From NCBI GenBank assembly GCA_964625745.1, contig CAZVCJ010000062.1:1-21172 (forward strand): 21,172 bases of DNA, read 5' to 3'. The notes below the pieces were generated by a model. That model had not been told where the DNA came from. It saw nothing but the letters and a program-made list of their open reading frames with translations, and ran no database searches. Position 1 is the first letter of the stretch, and each line of letters starts with the position of its first letter. Shown in pieces: positions 6,096 to 12,957 of this stretch. Both the position numbers and the translations under genes were made by a program. This DNA comes from CAZVCJ01 sp964625745. Its GTDB lineage: Bacteria > Chloroflexota > Anaerolineae > VGOG01.

Positions 6096-6449
6096 ATGAG
6101 AAGGATAAGGAAGGGCGACACAGTGGAGGTCATCAGCGGCAACGACCGTGGGGTGAGAGGCACTGTCCACCGGCTCGTTCTCAAGAAGGGTAAGAAGGAC
6201 AAAAAAGATAAAGATGCTTGGGTGGTCGTTTCAGGCGTCAAGTTGGTCAAGAAGCACCAAAGGCCGATGTCTACCGGCGGCCGCCAGCAGACCCAGGCTG
6301 GCATTATCGAGTTCGAAGCTCCCATTCGTCTATCCAACGTAATGCTGGTCTGTCCCCAGTGCGACCAGCGGGCCAAGGTGGCGTTTCAACGTCTAGCGGA
6401 TGGCGGCAAAGCACGCGTCTGCAAGGAGTGTGACGCCGTTATTGATTAG
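6096..6449 (+). CDS. rplX: 50S ribosomal protein L24, zinc-ribbon form
   Basis: 117 residues. The N-terminal KOW motif (IRKGDTVEVISGNDRGVRGTVHRL) identifies L24, an assembly initiator. The C-terminus carries CPQC ... CKEC (CPQCDQRAKVAFQRLADGGKARVCKECD), a four-cysteine ribbon found in many L24 proteins. A Lys/Asp-rich insert KKGKKDKKDKDA lies after the KOW motif. ATG 6096 is chosen over GTG 6093 because GAGGAG (6083-6088) is then 7 nt away. The 39-nt upstream gap has no repeat. Confidence 0.95.
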   Translation: MRRIRKGDTVEVISGNDRGVRGTVHRLVLKKGKKDKKDKDAWVVVSGVKLVKKHQRPMSTGGRQQTQAGIIEFEAPIRLSNVMLVCPQCDQRAKVAFQRLADGGKARVCKECDAVID

Positions 6450-6467
6450 TTCAATAGGGAGTTGGTT

Positions 6468-7010
6468 GTGCCAAGGCTAAAAGATAGTTATCGCAACGAA
6501 GTTGTTCCCGCTCTGATGAAGGAATTTGGCTATCGCAATGTGATGGAGGCGCCACGACTGGAAAAGATCGTGGTCAACGTGGGCGTGGGCGAGGCTCTGC
6601 AGAACGCTAAGGCCCTGGATCACACTGTCCAGGACATCACTATCATCACCGGCCAACAGCCCATCGTTACCAGAGCCAAGAAGTCCATCGCTGGTTTCAA
6701 GCTGCGCGAGGGGATGACGATCGGGGTTAAGGTCACCCTGCGAGGCAACCGGATGTACGATTTCCTGGATCGCTTGTGCAATATTGCCCTGCCTCGCCGA
6801 CGCGATTTCCGCGGCGTCTCCCCCGACTCCTTCGATGGCCGAGGCAACTACAGTTTGGGCCTTCTGGAGCAGCTTGTGTGGCCGGAGATAGATTACGATT
6901 CCATTGACAAGGTGCGAGGCATGGAGATGAGCATCGTCACCACAGCCAGGACCGACGAAGAGGGTCGGCGCTTGCTGCAATTGCTGGGGATGCCCTTTGC
7001 AAGACAGTAA
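6468..7010 (+). CDS. rplE: 50S ribosomal protein L5
   Basis: 180 residues, the usual size. L5 binds 5S rRNA and touches the P-site tRNA. RLKDSYRNEVVPALMKEFGYRNVMEAPRLEKIVVNVGVGEA and GNYSLGLLEQLVWPEIDYDSIDKVRGMEMSIVTTARTDEEGRRLLQLLGMPF are diagnostic. The start is GTG 6468, 6 nt after AGGGAG (6456-6461). The in-frame TTG 6462 touches that motif and is too close. Confidence 0.95.
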   Translation: MPRLKDSYRNEVVPALMKEFGYRNVMEAPRLEKIVVNVGVGEALQNAKALDHTVQDITIITGQQPIVTRAKKSIAGFKLREGMTIGVKVTLRGNRMYDFLDRLCNIALPRRRDFRGVSPDSFDGRGNYSLGLLEQLVWPEIDYDSIDKVRGMEMSIVTTARTDEEGRRLLQLLGMPFARQ

Positions 7011-7020
7011 GCCAGACTTC

Positions 7021-7095
7021 GGCAAGGACTTCGGCTGAGCCCTCGGCGTGAGCTCGGTCGAACGCTCAGTCGAAGCCCTCAGTCGAGACATTGCC
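7021..7095. repeat. Imperfect palindrome between rplE and rpsN
   Basis: CTTCGGCTGAGC (7029-7040) pairs with GCTCAGTCGAAG (7064-7075) in 11 of 12 positions, and an outer GGCAA (7021-7025) pairs with TTGCC (7091-7095). The core is a relative of the CTTCGACTGAGCTCAG motif at 5333, 5648 and 8218. The rpsN ribosome binding site (AGGAGGG) follows the right end by a few bases. Confidence 0.65.
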
Positions 7096-7109
7096 AACCA
7101 GGAGGGATA

Positions 7110-7292
7110 GTGGCTAAAAAGTGCATGATGATACGGGAGGTGCGCAGAAAGTACAAGGTGCGGGTGCACAATCGCTGTCAGAGGTGCGGTCGCCCCCGGG
7201 GCTATATCCGTCGTTTTAAGCTCTGCCGTATCTGCTTCCGCAACCTTGCCCTGGAAGGTAAGATCCCAGGGGTAGTCAAAGCTAGTTGGTAA
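7110..7292 (+). CDS. rpsN: 30S ribosomal protein S14, type Z (zinc-binding)
   Basis: 60 residues, the short S14 form. MAKKCMMIREVRRKYKVRVHNRCQRCGRPRGYIRRFKLCRICFRNLALEGKIPGVVKASW carries the C-X2-C-X12-C-X2-C zinc ribbon and the KASW ending of type Z S14. The start is GTG 7110 after a strong AGGAGGG. S14 sits in the 30S head near S3 and S10. The gene is followed not by rpsH as usual but by an inserted unrelated gene. Confidence 0.96.
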   Translation: MAKKCMMIREVRRKYKVRVHNRCQRCGRPRGYIRRFKLCRICFRNLALEGKIPGVVKASW

Positions 7293-7356
7293 TGTAGTCA
7301 AAAACATATTTGCCACTAGTTTATTCTCTCTAGCGGGGAGATGTAGGGGGTAGAAA

Positions 7357-7746
7357 GTGAGCGCTGAGGGGCACCTGGAAGAGGCAAAAAAGCTTTACCA
7401 AAAAGCCCTGGAAGAGTTTGAAAGGGCGAGGGGGGAAAACGACGGCATTGTTTTAAGGGATGCCTGTGGGAAAGGGTGGCTCTCTACTATAGAAGCAGCT
7501 AATGCTCTTCTGATGAAAAAAGGGATCGAAGACGAGGAACTGCCGCGAGCTGAGAGGGGAAGAAGATACATGGTCTTTAAATACGGAGATAAGGAACTCA
7601 GGCTATTGTATTTGTCTCTCAGGGACAGCCTCCACATACAAGGTTACTACGATGGAACGTTAAACTACGATGAAATGGAAGAATACTTAAATGACCTGAA
7701 GCTATACATTCAGAAGGTCGAGAAATTGGACGGGGCATCGCAATGA
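7357..7746 (+). CDS. HEPN-like / DUF5618-like small helical protein inserted in the spc cluster
   Basis: 129 residues, predicted all-helical and charged, with no membrane segment or signal peptide. Motifs: an N-terminal helix rich in Glu/Lys (5-26), DACGKGWLSTIEAANALLMKKG (35-56), then LLYLSLRDSLHIQGYYDGTL (83-102), and a last helix YDEMEEYLNDLKLYIQKVEKL. From memory these resemble the DUF5618/PaREP1-type relatives of the HEPN superfamily; I could not check this. R89-x3-H93 is shorter than the HEPN RNase R-x4-6-H motif, so nuclease activity should not be assumed. Start GTG 7357 with AGGGGG 6 nt upstream. Eight of nine Arg codons are AGG/AGA, unlike the flanking ribosomal genes, which suggests acquisition. 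It is co-directional between rpsN and rpsH. Confidence 0.6.
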   Translation: MSAEGHLEEAKKLYQKALEEFERARGENDGIVLRDACGKGWLSTIEAANALLMKKGIEDEELPRAERGRRYMVFKYGDKELRLLYLSLRDSLHIQGYYDGTLNYDEMEEYLNDLKLYIQKVEKLDGASQ

Positions 7747-7789
7747 AGGGGATTCAATCCATTTGGAAAGTGGGAGGAGAAATTATTTC

Positions 7790-8197
7790 ATGACTATGAC
7801 CGATCCCATTGCCGACATGTTGACCCGCGTCAGGAACGCCATTATGGCTGGCCATAGCTATGTGGTCGTTCCTGGTTCAAAGATGAAGTTGGCCATCGCC
7901 GAAATTCTGAAGGACGAAGGCTTCATCGAAAACTACGATGTTACCAAGGATCGCCCCCAGCCCATGATCAGGGTATGGCTGAAATACGCGGAGGACAGAA
8001 AAGACAGGCGGTCTGCTATCACAGGCTTGAAGCGGATCAGCAAGCCGGGGCGTCGAGTCTATGCCGGCAAGAAGAACATCCCCTGGGTGCTCAGTGGCAT
8101 GGGCATTGCCGTCCTGTCCACGTCCAGGGGGATCATGACGGGCAAGAAAGCTCGCCGTCTTGGTGTCGGTGGCGAAGTGTTGTGCCATATTTGGTAG
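7790..8197 (+). CDS. rpsH: 30S ribosomal protein S8
   Basis: 135 residues. MTMTDPIADMLTRVRNAIMAGHSYVVVPGSKMKLAIAEILKDEGFI and the C-terminal GMGIAVLSTSRGIMTGKKARRLGVGGEVLCHIW are canonical S8, a 16S rRNA central-domain binder and, in E. coli, the spc-operon repressor. ATG 7790 has GGGAGGAGA 9 nt upstream. The open frame upstream (from 7763) would add nine residues not seen in S8. The 43 nt between the preceding gene and this start contain no visible hairpin. Confidence 0.96.
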   Translation: MTMTDPIADMLTRVRNAIMAGHSYVVVPGSKMKLAIAEILKDEGFIENYDVTKDRPQPMIRVWLKYAEDRKDRRSAITGLKRISKPGRRVYAGKKNIPWVLSGMGIAVLSTSRGIMTGKKARRLGVGGEVLCHIW

Positions 8198-8207
8198 CTT
8201 CTAGTTA

Positions 8208-8291
8208 GCCACGAATCCTTCGACTGGGCTCAGGACGGGTTTCACGAATTGACGTGAAGAAAACTGGTGAGAATTCGTGTCAATTCGTGGC
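8208..8291. repeat. Nested inverted repeats between rpsH and rplF
   Basis: GCCACGAAT (8208-8216) pairs exactly with ATTCGTGGC (8283-8291), and CACGAATTGAC (8243-8253) pairs exactly with GTCAATTCGTG (8279-8289). Between the left copies lies CTTCGACTGGGCTCAGGAC (8218-8236), a copy of the motif family seen around rpsQ. The layout looks like one palindromic element interrupted by another. The rplF ribosome binding site GGAGG (8304-8308) is 13 nt beyond the right end. Confidence 0.72.
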
Positions 8292-8315
8292 AAAAATGAG
8301 TTTGGAGGCATTTCG

Positions 8316-8867
8316 GTGTCACGCATAGGGCGCATGCCGGTTTCCATTCCGAAAGGTGTGCAGGTAGATATAAAGGGCAGTCACGTAACGGTGAAGGGGC
8401 CCAAGGGCGAATTGAGTCGCTCCTTTAACTCAGACATGGCGATATCTCTCCAGGATGGCCAGATCGTGGTGACTCGCCCCACAGACAATCGGCAGCATCG
8501 GGCTCTGCACGGATTGACGCGAGCCCTGCTGGCTAACATGGTGACCGGAGTTACCAAGGGGTACCACAAAGACCTGGAGGTCCGCGGAGTTGGCTATCGT
8601 GCTGAGATGCGAGGCGGTGACCTCATCTTGCATGTTGGCTTTTCTCATCTAGTGGAGATGACACCTCCCTCGGGTATAACCTTTGGTATCGAGAGCCGCG
8701 GCAAGACCATCTTTGTCGAAGGGATTGATAAGGAGCTGGTCGGCGAGACGGCGGCCAGAGTCAGGCGAGTTCGCCCTCCTGAGCCCTATAAAGGCAAGGG
8801 CATCCGCTATGTGGGCGAGCACGTGCGCCAGAAGGCTGGCAAAGCGGGCAAGGTAGCAGGGGGATAA
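8316..8867 (+). CDS. rplF: 50S ribosomal protein L6
   Basis: 183 residues. MSRIGRMPVSIPKGVQVDIKGSHVTVKGPKGELSRSF and the C-terminal signature PPEPYKGKGIRYVGEHVRQKAGKAGK are diagnostic of L6, which binds 23S rRNA near the sarcin-ricin loop by two duplicated domains. The start is GTG 8316, with GGAGG 7 nt upstream. An in-frame GTG at 8277 lies inside the repeat element and would add 13 foreign residues. Confidence 0.95.
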   Translation: MSRIGRMPVSIPKGVQVDIKGSHVTVKGPKGELSRSFNSDMAISLQDGQIVVTRPTDNRQHRALHGLTRALLANMVTGVTKGYHKDLEVRGVGYRAEMRGGDLILHVGFSHLVEMTPPSGITFGIESRGKTIFVEGIDKELVGETAARVRRVRPPEPYKGKGIRYVGEHVRQKAGKAGKVAGG

Positions 8868-8886
8868 GACTCTTGGAAGGGATGAA

Positions 8887-9255
8887 ATGACGATGAGTAA
8901 GCGAGCCGAATTGGCGCGCCGACGGCGACACCGGCGGGTGCGGAGAAAAGTAGTGGGCACCGCTGAACGCCCCCGTTTGAATGTCTTCAGGAGTTTGAAG
9001 CACATCTATGCCCAAGTCATTGATGATGACCGGGGACATACCCTGGTGGCAGTTTCTACTCTTGATCCTGAGTTGCGGGAGACACTGAACAGCCTTACCA
9101 AGACCGAGCAAGCCAAGTCGGTAGGTAAGCTTCTGGGCGAGCGAGCCCTGGCGCGAGGCGTGAAGCAGGTGGTCTTCGATAGGGGCGGTTACAAGTATCA
9201 TGGGCGAGTGAAGGCTCTGGCCGAGGGCTCGCGTGAGGCCGGGTTGGAGTTTTAG
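8887..9255 (+). CDS. rplR: 50S ribosomal protein L18
   Basis: 122 residues. The Arg-rich N-terminus (KRAELARRRRHRRVRRKVVGTAERPRLNVFRSLKHIYAQVIDD) and the C-terminal QVVFDRGGYKYHGRVKALAEGSREAGLEF match L18, a 5S rRNA binder working with L5 and L25-type proteins. ATG 8887 follows GGAAGGG by 5-6 nt. An alternative ATG at 8893 would shorten it by two residues. Confidence 0.96.
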   Translation: MTMSKRAELARRRRHRRVRRKVVGTAERPRLNVFRSLKHIYAQVIDDDRGHTLVAVSTLDPELRETLNSLTKTEQAKSVGKLLGERALARGVKQVVFDRGGYKYHGRVKALAEGSREAGLEF

Positions 9256-9268
9256 AGGAGGAGGACGG

Positions 9269-9799
9269 ATGGCGAGGGGAGATTTCCAGGAGAGAGATGA
9301 GCTGGATGAGCGGGTGGTGCACATCACCCGCACAGCCAAGGTGATCAAGGGTGGCCGGCGCTTCGCTTTCCGCGCCGTTGTGGTGGTAGGCGATAATCAG
9401 GGCAGTGTGGGTGTTGGGATCGGCAAAGCTCGCGGAGTGCCCGATGCTATCCGCAAGGGAGCAGAGCGGGCCAGGAAGAACATGAGGAAGGTCTCCTTGA
9501 TGGGCACGACTATTCCTCACGAGGTGGTAGCTCAATTCGGCGCGGCCAAAGTTCTTTTGAAGCCGGCGTCGCCGGGCACAGGGGTCATCGCCGGCGGTGG
9601 AGTGCGGGCAGTGGTGGAGGCGGCGGGTATCCGCGATATCCTGAGCAAGTCCCTGGGCAGCTCTAATGTTCTCAACGTGATCAGGGCTACGATGGAGGGT
9701 CTGTCTCAGTTAAAGGACATCGAAGAGGAAGCTAGACTCCGAGGTAAGCCCGTAGCTGAAGTGATGCCCTTCTGGGCGAGGGAGCGGACCGGTGGTTGA
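9269..9799 (+). CDS. rpsE: 30S ribosomal protein S5
   Basis: 176 residues. The double-stranded RNA-binding-like domain VIKGGRRFAFRAVVVVGDNQGSVGVGIGKARGVPDAIRKG and the C-terminal PGTGVIAGGGVRAVVEAAGIRDILSKSLGSSNVLNVIRATMEGL are classic S5, a fidelity protein at the mRNA entry site beside S3 and S4. ATG 9269 lies just after AGGAGGAGGA. The longer open frame from 9233 overlaps rplR and is not S5-like. Its stop codon overlaps the start of rpmD. Confidence 0.96.
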   Translation: MARGDFQERDELDERVVHITRTAKVIKGGRRFAFRAVVVVGDNQGSVGVGIGKARGVPDAIRKGAERARKNMRKVSLMGTTIPHEVVAQFGAAKVLLKPASPGTGVIAGGGVRAVVEAAGIRDILSKSLGSSNVLNVIRATMEGLSQLKDIEEEARLRGKPVAEVMPFWARERTGG

Positions 9800-10034
9800 C
9801 AAGCAGACCAAAAAGAAGGCCGAGAGCCGAGGGAAGAAGAAAAAGACGACGCTGCGTATTAAGTGGGTCAAGAGCAGCATTGGCTATTCTCAGCGGCAGA
9901 AGGCGACCATCAAGTCCCTGGGCTTCAAGCGGCTGGGGGACACGGTGGAGTGGAAGGACGACCCGGTGACCAGGGGGATGGTTAATAGAGTGAGGCACCT
10001 GGTCGAGGTTGAAGAACTGGTTGCTGGAAACTGA
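9792..10034 (+). CDS. rpmD: 50S ribosomal protein L30 with basic N-terminal extension
   Basis: 80 residues. The L30 core LRIKWVKSSIGYSQRQKATIKSLGFKRLGDTVEWKDDPVTRGMVNRVRHLVEVEE is clear. L30 is usually near 60 residues; here about 20 extra Lys-rich residues (VDKQTKKKAESRGKKKKTT) precede the core. The start is GTG 9792, overlapping the rpsE stop by 8 nt, with GGGAG inside rpsE as a possible ribosome binding site. No in-frame start codon lies between this GTG and the core, so the extension appears genuine. Confidence 0.93.
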   Translation: MVDKQTKKKAESRGKKKKTTLRIKWVKSSIGYSQRQKATIKSLGFKRLGDTVEWKDDPVTRGMVNRVRHLVEVEELVAGN

Positions 10035-10068
10035 ATACTCAATACCGATCAATGTTATGGGGGCGAGG

Positions 10069-10521
10069 ATGAAGTTACACGAGTTGCGTCCCGCTAAGGG
10101 GGCCAATAAGAAGAGGAAACGAGTGGGGCGCGGAATCGCCGCTGGCCAGGGCAAAACCGCCGGCCGAGGCACCAAGGGGCAAAACGCCCGCGCTGGCGGG
10201 GGCGTGCGCCTTTACTTCGAAGGCGGTCAGTTGCCTTTGGTGCGGCGCTTGCCCCATAAGCGAGGCTTCACCAATATCTTGAAGGTGTACTACACTCCGG
10301 TCAACCTGGACCGGTTGGATGATTTCGCTGCGGGAGACGAGGTTAGCCCGGCTACCCTGGCCGAGGTAGGCATCATCAAATCGCCACGCGAGCCGGTAGT
10401 CATCCTGGGGCGCGGCGAGCTGGATCGGCCCCTTACCATTAAGGCCCATCGCTTCTCGGCCAGCGCCCGAGAGAAGATCCTGGGTGCTGATGGGACAGTG
10501 GAAGTGGTGCCTTTTAGATGA
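10069..10521 (+). CDS. rplO: 50S ribosomal protein L15
   Basis: 150 residues. MKLHELRPAKGANKKRKRVGRGIAAGQGKTAGRGTKGQNARAGGGVRLYFEGGQLPLVRRLPHKRGF is the standard glycine- and basic-rich L15 N-terminal half; the C-terminal globular part ends VEVVPFR. L15 is a late-assembly 50S protein. ATG 10069 is chosen for the conserved MKLHELRP start, with GGGGG about 5 nt upstream. In-frame ATGs at 10009 and 10057 would add residues foreign to the family. Confidence 0.95.
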   Translation: MKLHELRPAKGANKKRKRVGRGIAAGQGKTAGRGTKGQNARAGGGVRLYFEGGQLPLVRRLPHKRGFTNILKVYYTPVNLDRLDDFAAGDEVSPATLAEVGIIKSPREPVVILGRGELDRPLTIKAHRFSASAREKILGADGTVEVVPFR

Positions 10522-10616
10522 ACCGTGGCTAGTGAGGGGCCTGGCAAACTATTGACGGTGGACAAGAGGTTTCATTTCGACAGTAGGGAGCATTAGATGA
10601 GAGGTGGAAGGGATAG

Positions 10617-11921
10617 ATGATACAAGCTGTTCGTAACGCCTTCAACCTGCCTGATCTGAGGCGCAGGATATTGATCACTCTTCTCATCCTGATTGTATAC
10701 CGCATGGCTGCCCACATTCCGGTGCCCAATGTGGACCCGGTGGCTCTGCGCCAGGTCTTTGAGGCCAACCAGCTTTTGGGCCTGCTGGATTTGATGTCAG
10801 GCGGCGCCATGTCCAGCTTCTCGGTCATGGCTATGGGGGTCTATCCTTACATCACGGCTACCATCGTCATGCAGCTCTTGCAGCCCATCATCCCCGGATT
10901 GGAGAGGCTAGCTCAGGAGGGCGAGGCCGGGCGCGCCAAGCTGAATCGGTACACTTATTACGTGGCCATCCCCTTATCGGCTCTGCAGGGCTATACCCAG
11001 TCCCAGATATTGCAGACCCAAGGCGTCATCACCAACTTTGGCCTTTCTGGGGAGACGCTCTTGCCTACAATCGCTACTGTGTTCACCCTGACGGCGGGCA
11101 CGATGTTCGCCATCTGGCTGGGTGAGTTGATTACAGAGCAGGGCATAGGCAACGGGCTCTCCGTCATCATCTTCGGCGGCATCGTGTCCCGTATCCCACA
11201 GCGGATCGCCGCTCTATGGATAAGTGACAAACCAGGTCTGATAGCCTTTTTTGTCATCATGGCTATTACAGTGGCAGTTATCGTCATCGTGCAGGAAGGA
11301 CAGCGGCGCATTCCGGTCCAGTACGGCAAGCGAGTGCTGGCCATGCGGGGCAGCCGATTGCGCATTGCCGGTGGTCAAAGCACTCACATTCCTTTGCGAG
11401 TCAATGCAGCAGGCATGATTCCGCTCATTTTTGCCCAGTCCCTTTTGATGCTCCCTGGGGTCATTGCTTCTTACCTCGTCTCATCGTCGAATCAAACGGT
11501 CTCCAGTATCGCCAGCACTATTTACCGGGCTTTCGGTGGGCAGGGCAATGCCTACTACATAATGTACTTTCTGATGGTTGTTGGCTTCACCTATTTCTAC
11601 ACTGCCATGATCTTTGAGCAGCAGAATCTTCCTGAGAACCTGAAGCGTCAGGGGGGATTCATTCCTGGCATCCGCCCAGGAAAGCGTACCGCCGATTATC
11701 TGAACGGGGTTATGCGACGTATCACTCTGGTAGGGGCTGTCTTCTTGGCTGTAGTGGCCGTCCTGCCCTGGATAGTTGATATTCTAGGGGTCGTGGAGAA
11801 CCCTGGAATGATGCTCATCACCAGTTCTGGCTTGCTCATCGTAGTTGGCGTAGTGTTGGACACTATGAAGCAGTTGGAGGCTCAGCTCTTGATGCGCCAC
11901 TACGAGGGCTTCATCAAGTAG
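10617..11921 (+). CDS. secY: Preprotein translocase subunit SecY
   Basis: 434 residues, ten predicted membrane helices. SecY is the pore of the SecYEG channel for protein export and membrane insertion. Visible landmarks: the N-terminal MIQAVRNAFNLPDLRRRILITLLILIVYRMAAHIPVPNVD; the plug/TM2 region SGGAMSSFSVMAMGVYPYITATIVMQLL; GELITEQGIGNGLSVIIFGGIVSRIP; RSTHIPLRVN-type motif (GGQSTHIPLRVNAAGMIP); and the late cytosolic loop LPENLKRQGGFIPGIRPGKRTADYL. ATG 10617 follows GGAAGGG. The 95 nt upstream (10522-10616) hold no clear hairpin. It is followed after 22 nt by rpmJ, without adk, map or infA. Confidence 0.97.
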   Translation: MIQAVRNAFNLPDLRRRILITLLILIVYRMAAHIPVPNVDPVALRQVFEANQLLGLLDLMSGGAMSSFSVMAMGVYPYITATIVMQLLQPIIPGLERLAQEGEAGRAKLNRYTYYVAIPLSALQGYTQSQILQTQGVITNFGLSGETLLPTIATVFTLTAGTMFAIWLGELITEQGIGNGLSVIIFGGIVSRIPQRIAALWISDKPGLIAFFVIMAITVAVIVIVQEGQRRIPVQYGKRVLAMRGSRLRIAGGQSTHIPLRVNAAGMIPLIFAQSLLMLPGVIASYLVSSSNQTVSSIASTIYRAFGGQGNAYYIMYFLMVVGFTYFYTAMIFEQQNLPENLKRQGGFIPGIRPGKRTADYLNGVMRRITLVGAVFLAVVAVLPWIVDILGVVENPGMMLITSSGLLIVVGVVLDTMKQLEAQLLMRHYEGFIK

Positions 11922-11943
11922 TGGCCCTAAGGAGGTTTTGGCA

Positions 11944-12057
11944 ATGAAGGTTAAGGCATCGGTTAAGCGTCGTTGTTCTAAGTGCAAAATCGTCAAGCGC
12001 AAGGGCGTGATTCGTGTGATCTGCGAGAACCCTAAGCACAAGCAGCGGCAGGGATAA
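11944..12057 (+). CDS. rpmJ: 50S ribosomal protein L36 (zinc form)
   Basis: 37 residues: MKVKASVKRRCSKCKIVKR, then KGVIRVICENPKHKQRQG. The C-X2-C, later C and H pattern is the zinc-binding form of L36, the smallest 50S protein. ATG 11944 has AAGGAGG (11930-11936) 7 nt upstream. The frame closes with TAA at 12055-12057. In many bacteria it follows infA; here it directly follows secY and precedes rpsM by 17 nt. Confidence 0.96.
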   Translation: MKVKASVKRRCSKCKIVKRKGVIRVICENPKHKQRQG

Positions 12058-12074
12058 CTAAAGGGAGGTAGAGG

Positions 12075-12464
12075 ATGGCAAGAATCGCCGGAATTGACTT
12101 GCCCCGCAACAAGAGAGTGGAGATCGGCTTGACCTACATCTACGGTATCGGTCGCTCGACCAGCCGGCGGATTCTGACTCAGACGGAGGTTGATTTCAAT
12201 ACCCGGGTCAGGGACCTGGCCGAGGCCGAGATTAGCCGCTTGCGCGAGGTCATTAATGCTAACTACAGGGTTGAGGGCGATCTGCGGCGGGAGGTCAGCC
12301 AGAACATCAAGCGCCTGCAGGAAATCGGCTGTTATCGTGGGCTTCGCCACCGCTACAACTTGCCTGTGCGTGGACAGCGGACCAAGACCAACGCTCGCAC
12401 CAAGCGTGGCCCACGCAGGACGGTGCCCGGCCGCGGCAAGAGGCGTGGGATGAGGAAGAAATAG
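12075..12464 (+). CDS. rpsM: 30S ribosomal protein S13
   Basis: 129 residues. MARIAGIDLPRNKRVEIGLTYIYGIGRSTSRRIL (helix-two-turn-helix start) and the C-terminal RHRYNLPVRGQRTKTNARTKRGPRRTVPGRGKRRGMRKK are canonical S13, a head protein contacting P-site tRNA and the B1 bridges. ATG 12075 follows GGGAGGTAGAGG. It begins the alpha block. A heptamer array starts at the base right after its stop codon. Confidence 0.97.
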   Translation: MARIAGIDLPRNKRVEIGLTYIYGIGRSTSRRILTQTEVDFNTRVRDLAEAEISRLREVINANYRVEGDLRREVSQNIKRLQEIGCYRGLRHRYNLPVRGQRTKTNARTKRGPRRTVPGRGKRRGMRKK

Positions 12465-12552
12465 CCAATATCTAATAGCCAATACCCAGTAACTGATGGA
12501 GCAATTCGGGTTTTGAGCAATTGGGTATTTGATATTTGATATTTGATATTGG
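12465..12552. repeat. Inverted heptamer array between rpsM and rpsK
   Basis: Left arm in 7-nt phase: CCAATAT, CTAATAG, CCAATAC, CCAGTAA, CTGATGG, AGCAATT (12465-12506). Right arm of opposite sense: GTATTTG, ATATTTG, ATATTTG, ATATTGG (12525-12552). CCAATA... on the left pairs with ...TATTGG on the right. The rpsK ribosome binding site GGAGG begins at 12553, immediately after the last unit. The right arm is markedly AT-rich compared with the flanking genes. Confidence 0.78.
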
Positions 12553-12561
12553 GGAGGAAGG

Positions 12562-12957
12562 ATGGCGCAACGAAGGGGAAGCAAGAGAACAACTCGCCAT
12601 GTGCGCAAGAGTGTCCCTCAAGGACAGGCTCACATTCACGCTACATTCAACAACACGATTATCACTATGACCGATCAGCAGGGCAATGCCGTCACTTGGG
12701 GGAGCGGAGGCACCGTGGGTTTCAAAGGATCGCGTAAGAGTACCCCCTATGCGGCCCGCATGGCCGCTCAACAGACGGCTAAACAGGCCATGGATCATGG
12801 CATGAGGGAGATAGACGTATTCGTCAAAGGGCCTGGGCCTGGCCGTGAGGCGGCCATTCGCGCTTTGCAGACGGCGGGCCTCAAGGTGAAATCCATTACC
12901 GATGTCACCCCCATTCCTCACAATGGCTGTCGTCCACCCAAGAGGCGAAGGATGTAG
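12562..12957 (+). CDS. rpsK: 30S ribosomal protein S11
   Basis: 131 residues. AHIHATFNNTIITMTDQQGNAVTWGSGGTVGFKGSRKSTPYAARMAAQQTAKQAMDHGMREIDVFVKGPGPGREAAIRALQTAGLKVKSITDVTPIPHNGCRPPKRRRM is a textbook S11, part of the 30S platform near the E site. ATG 12562 uses GGGGAGGAAGG just upstream. Another heptamer array follows its stop directly. Confidence 0.97.
   Translation: MAQRRGSKRTTRHVRKSVPQGQAHIHATFNNTIITMTDQQGNAVTWGSGGTVGFKGSRKSTPYAARMAAQQTAKQAMDHGMREIDVFVKGPGPGREAAIRALQTAGLKVKSITDVTPIPHNGCRPPKRRRM

Noticed and set aside
6477..7316. Minus-strand open frame of 279 codons opposite rplE and rpsN
   Set aside because: Spans two confident + strand ribosomal genes and a repeat; its sequence is the mirror of conserved L5 and S14 codons.
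10551..10580. TTGACG upstream of secY considered as a -35 box
   Set aside because: No acceptable -10 box lies 16-18 nt downstream, so an internal promoter is not supported.
11784..12608. Minus-strand open frame of 274 codons opposite the end of secY, rpmJ and rpsM
   Set aside because: Crosses three genes and the heptamer array, giving low-complexity residues; no independent support.
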